Assembly (NCBI GenBank): GCA_964462535.1
Contig: CAYWXV010000084.1
Coordinates: 1 to 9,488, forward strand
DNA from: CAYWXV01 sp964462535
GTDB lineage: Bacteria > Bacteroidota > Ignavibacteria > OLB7
DNA: 9,488 bases
Direction: 5' to 3'
Both the position numbers and the translations under genes were made by a program. This document shows positions 1 through 5,740 of this stretch, one piece after another. How positions within the stretch are numbered: position 1 is the first letter of the stretch; every line of letters begins with the position of its first letter. The notes below the pieces were generated by a model. The model was not told where the DNA came from. It searched no databases and worked only from the letters and a program-made list of their open reading frames with translations.

Positions 1-1698
1 CGCAAGGAAGGGCGTCTGACGTTCTTCCACGATTACCTTCGCCGTGCTGTTGAGAGGCGGTATCTGGCCGATGAGTCAAAGCAACGATCGGCGCATCTAC
101 GGATCGCGGATTACTTCGACAGCGGCGTGAAGGCGTCGATCCGCGCGGGGACGAGTGTTGGTGTTCGCAGTGCTTCGGAACTGGCGTATCAACTTCACGC
201 CGCCGACGAGGTGGAGCGTCTGCGCAATTGTCTGTCGAGCATGCCGTTGTTCCTCGCTCTGTACGATGGTGCGACGATGTACGAGGTTCTTGGCTACTGG
301 TCGTCGATGCGCGAGGGTTCGGATGTGGTGGAGCACTATCGGCGTGCCCTGGCGGAGTGGACGATGGAGGATGCCGCGGAACGGAGCAGTGGGATGGGGA
401 AGGTGACCGATCTTATCGGAGGCCTCGGAGAGTGGGCTGGGGCGATAGAATTGGCGCGTGAGCGCCTTCGATCGGCGATAGAGCACGGTCATAGGAGCGG
501 GGAGGCAGCGGCGCGTCAAAGTCTGGGCTGGCTGTTGCAGTTGCGCGGAGAGTACGGCGAAGCGATGGAGGAGTTGGAGCAGGCGGTGAACCTGTTCACG
601 GCGTTGGGCGATCGCCGTCGCGTCTCCGCAGCGCTCGGGAATATCGGCGTTGTGTACCTACTTCGTGGGGAGAGCGAACGCGCGCTTGAGTGCTTCGAGC
701 GTTGGTTGGGCGTGGCAAGGGAGTTGGGCAACCGAAGTGGCGCCGCGATCGCGATCGGGAACATGGGGCTGGTGTACTCGGGTCGCGGGGAGAAAGAGCG
801 TGCGTTGGAGTGCTACGAGATTTGGTTGCGCATGTCAGAGGAGTTGGGAGACCGCCGTGGCGCCGCGGGTGCGATCGGGAACATGGGTGTGGTGTACGGC
901 GCTCGCGGGGAGTACGAGCGTGCGATCGAGTGCTACCAGCGTCAGTTGCGAATCGCAGAAGAGTTGGGCAACCGCGGGGGCGTCGCCACTGCGATCGGGA
1001 ACACGGGCGTGGTGTACAAGAATCGCGGGGAGTACGAACGGGCGCTTGAGAACTTCGAGCGTCAGTTGCGAATCGCGGAGGAGTTGGGCGACCGCCGTGG
1101 CGCCTCCATTGCGATCGGGAATATGGGAGAGGTGTACGACAGTCGGGGGGAGCCCGATCGTGCGCTCGAGTTCTTCCATCGGGCAGCCAAGGAGCATCGG
1201 ACACTTGGCTTCCGCTACGGTCTTACCTACTGGCTGGCGGGGATCGCGCGGGTGCTCGTGGAACTCTCAAACGCAGGTGGGCTCATGCCGGAGTATCTAC
1301 CGAAGTATGTCCCGGGCGTGACCGGAGCGACGCCTGATCGCAGCGGCGAATGGCCCGCCACGTCCATTCTATACGCACGATCCTGTGCAGAGGAATGCCT
1401 TGCCATCAGCGACGAACTTTCAAAGCCCGACACGCAGTTCAACGCAAGTGTTCTCCTGGCGCAGATCGAAGCTGCCGAAGGGCGCAACGAGAGCGCATCG
1501 CAACGTCTCAGTAACATGCTGGCCGAAACGAACGAGGAAGAGCAGCAGGCGGAGCTTCATTTCTGGCTCTGGAAACTTGGAGCGCCCGATCACGCATCGA
1601 CCGCGCTTGCGTTGTTCAAGGCGCTGTATGCCAGCATACCGAAACACGACTACTACAGACGCATCGAGGAACTGACTGCGGCCGGGGTGCAGGCATGA
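1..1698 (+). CDS. Paralogue A: 3' part of a DUF4062-NACHT-TPR (NPHP3-like STAND) protein, 5'-truncated by the window
   Basis: The reading frame is open from base 1, so the first in-frame ATG (127) is internal; 565 residues are visible. The first residues (LTFFHDYLRRAVERRYLAD) match the end of the winged-helix segment of the next gene at its residues 587-605, so the missing part should hold DUF4062 and the NTPase. Next comes a helical linker with ELAYQLHAADE and FLALYD..YEVLGYWSSM, a pattern typical of the NPHP3-like region after NACHT. Seven 40-residue TPR units follow (residues 142-421; the last is divergent). The C-terminal domain (422-565) has MPEYLPKYVPG, AEECLAIS, AELHFWLWKL and YYRRIEELTA, shared with both other long genes. 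By family knowledge the TPRs would be the sensor and the NACHT the ATP-dependent switch; the actual ligand is unknown. The stop overlaps the start of the next gene (ATGA), implying one operon. Confidence 0.93.
   Translation, partial: RKEGRLTFFHDYLRRAVERRYLADESKQRSAHLRIADYFDSGVKASIRAGTSVGVRSASELAYQLHAADEVERLRNCLSSMPLFLALYDGATMYEVLGYWSSMREGSDVVEHYRRALAEWTMEDAAERSSGMGKVTDLIGGLGEWAGAIELARERLRSAIEHGHRSGEAAARQSLGWLLQLRGEYGEAMEELEQAVNLFTALGDRRRVSAALGNIGVVYLLRGESERALECFERWLGVARELGNRSGAAIAIGNMGLVYSGRGEKERALECYEIWLRMSEELGDRRGAAGAIGNMGVVYGARGEYERAIECYQRQLRIAEELGNRGGVATAIGNTGVVYKNRGEYERALENFERQLRIAEELGDRRGASIAIGNMGEVYDSRGEPDRALEFFHRAAKEHRTLGFRYGLTYWLAGIARVLVELSNAGGLMPEYLPKYVPGVTGATPDRSGEWPATSILYARSCAEECLAISDELSKPDTQFNASVLLAQIEAAEGRNESASQRLSNMLAETNEEEQQAELHFWLWKLGAPDHASTALALFKALYASIPKHDYYRRIEELTAAGVQA
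424..1263 (+). repeat. Seven 120-bp tandem units encoding TPRs (paralogue A)
   Basis: Units start at 424, 544, 664, 784, 904, 1024 and 1144, each exactly 120 bp or 40 codons. The consensus begins RGEYERALECYERQLRIAEE and continues LG-(D/N)-R-x-G, then AIGNMGVVY. The first and last units are divergent caps; the five in the middle are closely alike in DNA as well as protein. The 40-residue period (longer than the classic 34) is that of LGN/GPSM2 and kinesin-light-chain TPRs. Confidence 0.93.
1695..1698 (+). promoter_or_regulatory. ATGA stop/start overlap coupling paralogues A and B
   Basis: The TGA of paralogue A (1696-1698) overlaps the ATG of paralogue B (1695-1697). Only a weak G-rich stretch (GGGG, 1684-1687) lies upstream, so reinitiation by ribosomes finishing A is the likely way B is translated. 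This is inference from the overlap. Confidence 0.7.
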
Positions 1699-4600
1699 GC
1701 ACATCCACCGAACTCCGCGTCTTCATCTCGTCCACCTTCCGCGACCTGCAGGAAGAGCGCGAACATCTCGTGAAGAAGATCTTCCCGGAGATTCGTGCGC
1801 TGTGTCGGGAGCGGGGCATCACGTTTACCGAGGTCGACCTGCGCTGGGGACTGACGGAGGAACAACTTGCGCTCGGTCAGGTCATCCGCACGTGTCTGGA
1901 AGAAGTCGACAAATGCCGTCCGTACTTCATCGGCATCACCGGGTCTCGATACGGCTACATCCCTACCCACCTCGACCTCTTCAAAGACCCCACGCTCCTT
2001 CAACGTCACCCATGGCTCGAGGACGCCGTTGTCGACGAAATGTCGATAACCGAGATGGAGGCTCACTACGGGGTGCTCCGATCGATGGAGGAGGCGGAAC
2101 GGAAGACAAGCGTGCCCGACGATGGCCGAAACGATCGCGAGCCGAATGCGGGGCAGGGTCGAGCGCTCTTCTTCTTCCGCACACGACCCGATGGGTCCGA
2201 CGGCGATGTCGACGATGACGAGCGCACACGCCTGGATGTCTACCAGCAACGCATTCGGCGCAGCGGTGCAACGATTGAGGAGTTCGATGACCCGGAGGCG
2301 CTCGGACACCTGACACGACAGGCGTTGTTGAATATCATGGACAACGACTTTGCCGACGCGAAGCCCCCATCGCCGTTGGAAGAGGAGCGAGCCCGACACG
2401 CTGCATTCGCCCAGAGCCGACGACGAGCCTACATCCCGAATCCCGCACACCTCAAACGTCTCAACGATCACGTCGCATCGAACGATCCACCCCTTGTTGT
2501 CTATGCCGAGAGCGGCTCCGGCAAGAGTTCTCTCTTCGCCTACTGGTCACAACAGTATCAACGGAAGAATCCGGATGCGCATGTGATCGAACACTACGTC
2601 GGCATTGGAGCCACTGCAACAGACCACTTCGCCATCATCCGACACGTCTGCGAGGAGATCAACGAGCGTTTCGGTCGGGACGAGCAGATCCCTACCGACC
2701 CCGAAAAGCTGGAGACGGCACTGGGTCAGTGGTTCGGCTATGTCGACCATGACCAACAAAGGGCGAGAGGCGGAGGGGGGAGGGAGGAATCGAACGAACA
2801 GCTGACGGACACGCCAGCTTCCGATTCAACCTTCATCCTTCATCCTTCATCCTTCACCGCGACTCCTTCATCCCTGATCGTCATCCTCGACGGACTCAAT
2901 CAGCTACAGGGAGAGGCTCTCAAGCTCCGCTGGATACCCGATGTGATCGCCCCGTCGATTAGAATGATCCTCAGCTCGACGGTCGAGGGGACGCTTGTGG
3001 AGTTGGAGAAGCGAGGCTGGGGACGCTATGGCATGCAGGCCCTCTCCGAGGCCGAGCGTGAGACGATCGTTGTCCGGTACCTGGCCGAGTTCAGCAAGTC
3101 TCTCAACCCGGATCAGATCAAGCGTCTGGCCGCCGACCACAAGTGCGGCCACCCACTCTTTCTGAAGACCGTTCTCGAGGAACTCCGCGTTGTCGGTCGT
3201 CACGAAGAACTCGATGTCGAACTCAACAAATACCTGGAGACAACCGGCACCGAGGATCTGTTCCAGCGGGTGCTCGAGCGGCTCGAGACCGACTACACGC
3301 CGGAGGCTGTTCGAGAGGTAATGAGTCTGTTGACGGCGAGTCGAAGTGGACTTGATGAGCGGGAGTTATCGGAGATCAGTGGCCTGTCGCGCCTCGTGAT
3401 CGGGACGCTTATCGCGGGACTCGACTATCACCTGGTGAAGAAGGAGGGACGGCTCACATTCTTCCACGACTACCTGAGGCGTGCTGTTGAGAAGCGGTAT
3501 CTGGCCGACAAGGAGGAGCCCCACTCAACGCATCTGAAGGTTGCCGGCTACTTCCAGGGCGGCGTGACAGCCTCGATCACCACAGGTACGGACGTATCCG
3601 TCCGCATGGCCGGCGAACTGGCGTATCAACTCCAGGCTGCCGGGGAGCAGGACCGGGTACGGGAATGCCTGTCGACCATGCCCGTGTTCCTTGCACTCTA
3701 CGGGGGCCAGACGCAATACGAGGTGCTGCGATACTGGTCGTCGATGCAAGAGGGTATCGACATAGCCGGATCATATCGGAAGGGTCTGTCTGAGTGGTCG
3801 ATGGACGATGCTGCCCAGCGGAGCCGGGGCATTGGTTCGGTGACGGATCTTCTCGAACGACTGGGCCAGTGGACTGCGGCTATCGAACTGGGGCGAGAGC
3901 GTCTGACGCTGGCGATCGAGCATATCGACACGAGCGAGGAGGCGTCGTCGCGTCGGTCGCTGGGAGATATTCTGCAGTTACGTGGGGAGTACGGTGAGGC
4001 CCTGTCGGAATTGACAATAGCGTTGGACCTGTGTGAGGAGCTGGGGGACCGCAGTGGCACCGCGAGTGCCGTTGGGTCTATGGGACATGTGTACTACCGT
4101 CGCGGGGAGTACGATCGAGCATTGGAGTGCTACCAGCGTTGGTTGAGGATCAGCGAGGAGTTGGACGACCGCCATGGCCGCTCCAGAGCGATCGGGAACA
4201 TGGGAAATGTGTACTTCAGCCACGCCGAGTATGAACAAGCACTGGAGTGCTACCAGCGGCAGTTAAACATCAGCGAAGAGTCGGGGGACCGCCGTGGTGT
4301 TGCTTTCGTGCTCGGGAACATAGGTGCGGTCTACTACCGTCGTGGCGAGTATGAACAAGCACTGGAATGCTACATGCGGCAGTTGAGCATCAGCGAGGGG
4401 TTGGGCGACCGCCGTGGCGTTGCCATTGCGATCGGGAGCGTGGGCGTGGTTTACGCCAATCGCGGGGAGTATGATCGGGCACTGGAATGCCACCAGCGTT
4501 GTTTGAGGATAAGCGAGGATTTGGGTGATCGCGGTGGCATCGCCAGAGTGATCGGAAACATGGGCGTGGTGTACTCCAGTCGCGGGGAGTATGATCGAGC

Positions 4601-5504
4601 ACTGGAATGCTTCCAGCGGCAGTTGAGCATCAGCGAGGAGCTGGGCGACCGTGGCGCCATTGCCTTCGCGATAGGGAGCATGGGCGTGGTATACACCAGG
4701 CTCGGGGATAATGAACGAGCGCTCGAGTGCTACCAGCGGAAGTTGAACATCAGTGAGGAGTTGGGGGACCGGAGTAGCGTCGCGACAGCGATCGGCAACA
4801 TGGGCGTGGTGCACGCTAGTCGTGGTGAGTACGAACAAGCACTGGAGTGCTACCAGCGGCAGTTGAGTATCAGTGAGGAGTTGGGCGCCCGCGGTGGCGT
4901 CGCTTCTGCCATCGGGAACATGGGAGATGTGTACTATCGACGCGGGGAGTGCGAGCGAGCGCTTGCGAGCTTTCATCGCAGTGCCGTGGAACATCGAGTG
5001 ATCGGCAATCGCAAGAGCTTGCACCAGTGGCTTCGAGGGATGGTCGACGTGCTATTGGATATCATCGACAATGCCGTGGAGATGCCGGAGTACCTGCCGA
5101 AGTACATTATTGGAGCCACCGGATCGACGTGGAGGGACCTGTCCCTCCACGCTGCACGGGAGATTGCTGAAGAAAGCCTCGCGATCTCGCGGGAGTTGTC
5201 GAAGGGGGATGCGCTCTTAAGCAGCCAGGTCGTGCTGGCACGAATCACCGCTGCTGAAGGAGATGTCGAACAAGCACGGCAACAACTGGCCACATTGATC
5301 GACGAGGTAAACGACCGTGAGCACCGGGCGGAACTCTACTACCGTCTCTGGAAACTCAGGTCCACCGATGCCAACCATCGCGCCGAAGCACTGCGACTGT
5401 ACCAGTCACTGATCGAGCATACGTCGAAGCAAGAGTACCGCACGCGCATCCACGAACTGACCGCGTCGACCACACCGGAGGCTGCCGACTCCGCAGAGCA
5501 ATGA
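1695..5504 (+). CDS. Paralogue B: complete DUF4062-NACHT-TPR (NPHP3-like STAND) protein, 1269 aa
   Basis: The ATG at 1695 overlaps the upstream stop (ATGA); the start MSTST precedes ELRVFISSTFRDLQEERE as in the paralogues. DUF4062 spans about residues 6-170, with D48-L-R-W51-G, E55-E56, R85-Y-G87, S117-I-T-E-M-E122 and the later ALFFFR strand. The NTPase spans about 225-500: RAYIPNP lead-in, Walker A A271-ESGSGKS278 (first Gly replaced by Ala), Walker B LIVILD399-GLNQ, an RMILSST sensor-like strand and G485-H-P487 matching the STAND GxP motif. A winged helix ends at FFHDYLRR (589-596). A helical linker precedes ten 40-residue TPRs (723-1122) and the shared C-terminal domain (1123-1269). A 33-residue low-complexity insert lies just before Walker B. 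No signal peptide or membrane segment is seen, so it is probably cytoplasmic. An ATP-dependent sensor/effector role is inferred from the family; the substrate is unknown. Confidence 0.95.
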   Translation: MSTSTELRVFISSTFRDLQEEREHLVKKIFPEIRALCRERGITFTEVDLRWGLTEEQLALGQVIRTCLEEVDKCRPYFIGITGSRYGYIPTHLDLFKDPTLLQRHPWLEDAVVDEMSITEMEAHYGVLRSMEEAERKTSVPDDGRNDREPNAGQGRALFFFRTRPDGSDGDVDDDERTRLDVYQQRIRRSGATIEEFDDPEALGHLTRQALLNIMDNDFADAKPPSPLEEERARHAAFAQSRRRAYIPNPAHLKRLNDHVASNDPPLVVYAESGSGKSSLFAYWSQQYQRKNPDAHVIEHYVGIGATATDHFAIIRHVCEEINERFGRDEQIPTDPEKLETALGQWFGYVDHDQQRARGGGGREESNEQLTDTPASDSTFILHPSSFTATPSSLIVILDGLNQLQGEALKLRWIPDVIAPSIRMILSSTVEGTLVELEKRGWGRYGMQALSEAERETIVVRYLAEFSKSLNPDQIKRLAADHKCGHPLFLKTVLEELRVVGRHEELDVELNKYLETTGTEDLFQRVLERLETDYTPEAVREVMSLLTASRSGLDERELSEISGLSRLVIGTLIAGLDYHLVKKEGRLTFFHDYLRRAVEKRYLADKEEPHSTHLKVAGYFQGGVTASITTGTDVSVRMAGELAYQLQAAGEQDRVRECLSTMPVFLALYGGQTQYEVLRYWSSMQEGIDIAGSYRKGLSEWSMDDAAQRSRGIGSVTDLLERLGQWTAAIELGRERLTLAIEHIDTSEEASSRRSLGDILQLRGEYGEALSELTIALDLCEELGDRSGTASAVGSMGHVYYRRGEYDRALECYQRWLRISEELDDRHGRSRAIGNMGNVYFSHAEYEQALECYQRQLNISEESGDRRGVAFVLGNIGAVYYRRGEYEQALECYMRQLSISEGLGDRRGVAIAIGSVGVVYANRGEYDRALECHQRCLRISEDLGDRGGIARVIGNMGVVYSSRGEYDRALECFQRQLSISEELGDRGAIAFAIGSMGVVYTRLGDNERALECYQRKLNISEELGDRSSVATAIGNMGVVHASRGEYEQALECYQRQLSISEELGARGGVASAIGNMGDVYYRRGECERALASFHRSAVEHRVIGNRKSLHQWLRGMVDVLLDIIDNAVEMPEYLPKYIIGATGSTWRDLSLHAAREIAEESLAISRELSKGDALLSSQVVLARITAAEGDVEQARQQLATLIDEVNDREHRAELYYRLWKLRSTDANHRAEALRLYQSLIEHTSKQEYRTRIHELTASTTPEAADSAEQ
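2769..2872 (+). repeat. In-frame low-complexity insert (about 99 bp) with imperfect palindrome and heptad repeat, inside paralogue B
   Basis: From the Trp before it (W346) to the Walker B Asp there are 53 residues in paralogue B but 20 in paralogue C, so about 33 codons are extra; exact edges are uncertain by a few codons. The DNA changes character: a G/A-rich tract (about 2756-2789), nested inverted repeats (GAATCG 2787-2792 with CGATTC 2822-2827, enclosing AGCTG 2800-2804 with CAGCT 2815-2819), then a C/T-rich heptad tract. The encoded peptide is Gly/Arg/Glu-rich, then Ser/Thr/Pro-rich (ILHPSSF). It looks like an intergenic-type repeat captured in frame, not a domain. Confidence 0.7.
2831..2858 (+). 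repeat. CTTCATC heptanucleotide tandem repeat (4 copies, last degenerate)
   Basis: Copies lie at 2831-2837, 2838-2844 and 2845-2851 (perfect) and 2852-2858 (CTTCACC), with another separated copy at 2866-2872. A 7-bp period read in triplets yields the peptide FILHPSSF. It forms the 3' arm of the insert in paralogue B. Confidence 0.9.
3861..5060 (+). repeat. Ten 120-bp tandem units encoding TPRs (paralogue B)
   Basis: Units start at 3861, 3981, 4101, 4221, 4341, 4461, 4581, 4701, 4821 and 4941 with no indels. Units three to nine share RGEYDRALECYQRQLSISEE, then LGDRxGxAxAIGNMGVVY; the first, second and last are more divergent. Aligned to the 34-residue TPR consensus, Asn33 is TPR position 6, Met34 is 7, Gly35 is 8, Tyr38 is 11, Ala7 is 20 and Tyr11 is 24. 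A Cys at unit position 10 is present in seven consecutive units. Confidence 0.94.
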
Positions 5505-5720
5505 ACTCCGCGTCTTCATCTCCTCCACCTTTCGCGACCTGCAGGAAGAACACGAACATCTGGTGAAGAAGATCTTCCCCGATATCCGCGTACTCCGTCG
5601 TTATCCTGGCATCGAATTCACTTTGGGGGACGTACACTGGGTCAGGCCATCGAGCATCCCCTGAAGACGTCGGTCCCGGTCGACTACACTACGACCAGCA
5701 AGCCTGAAGCAAACAGATGA
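5503..5720 (+). pseudogene. Decayed DUF4062 gene start (remnant of another array member)
   Basis: Frame 5503-5664 encodes ELRVFISSTFRDLQEEHEHL, then VKKIFPDIRVL and FTLGDVHW, clearly the DUF4062 N-terminus, then hits TGA (5662-5664). A shifted frame continues as LGQAIEHPLK (from 5637) to a TGA at 5718-5720, matching LGQVIRTCLE of paralogue B. Joining TGG to GGTCAG with about 28 bp missing relative to paralogue B explains the shift. In the DUF4062 frame there is no ATG or GTG between the upstream stop (5458) and the homology; where paralogue D has ATG-CCG-CAG-AG, this copy has ACT-CCG-CAG-AG. It begins exactly at the end of paralogue B, where a next gene would begin. The rest of that gene is absent. 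A translated 53-aa product cannot be excluded but is unlikely without a start codon. Confidence 0.85.
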
Positions 5721-5740
5721 CCATAGTAACAGAAGGATGA
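5717..5740 (+). other. Possible 7-codon leader cistron overlapping the start of paralogue C
   Basis: ATG at 5717 reads MTIVTEG and stops at TGA 5738-5740, overlapping the ATG of paralogue C (5737) as ATGA. Its own ATG overlaps the last stop of the remnant (TGA 5718-5720). The only Shine-Dalgarno-like stretch before paralogue C (AGAAGG) directly abuts its ATG, too close for normal use, so reinitiation via this minicistron is conceivable. It could equally be chance. Confidence 0.25.

Noticed and set aside
127..129. ATG at 127 as the start of the first gene
   Set aside because: The frame is open to base 1 and the residues before it match the winged-helix end of paralogue B, so the gene begins outside the window.
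650..1321. Plus-strand ORF of 223 aa in another frame inside paralogue A
   Set aside because: Out-of-frame reading of the TPR repeats (periodic Trp/Cys/Arg-rich product), no independent motif.
1653..2471. Minus-strand ORF (272 aa) opposite the start of paralogue B
   Set aside because: It lies antisense to the conserved DUF4062 block and spans the A/B junction; no family motif, explained by codon bias of the + strand gene.
4263..5024. Minus-strand repetitive ORF (253 aa) opposite the TPRs of paralogue B
   Set aside because: Its 40-residue periodicity is simply the antisense reading of the 120-bp TPR repeat.
3861..5060. Regular direct repeats as a possible CRISPR array
   Set aside because: The 120-bp units are contiguous, in one open frame and encode TPR helices; there are no short repeats with unique spacers.
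5501..5566. Small ORF of 21 codons starting in the ATGA at the end of paralogue B
   Set aside because: It reads the remnant out of the DUF4062 frame and gives a Ser/Pro-rich peptide without similarity; mentioned only as a possible reinitiation step.
5665..5736. A promoter for paralogue C between the remnant and the ATG
   Set aside because: A CATAGT hexamer (5722-5727) resembles a -10 box but it has no -35-like hexamer at proper spacing; too weak to call.
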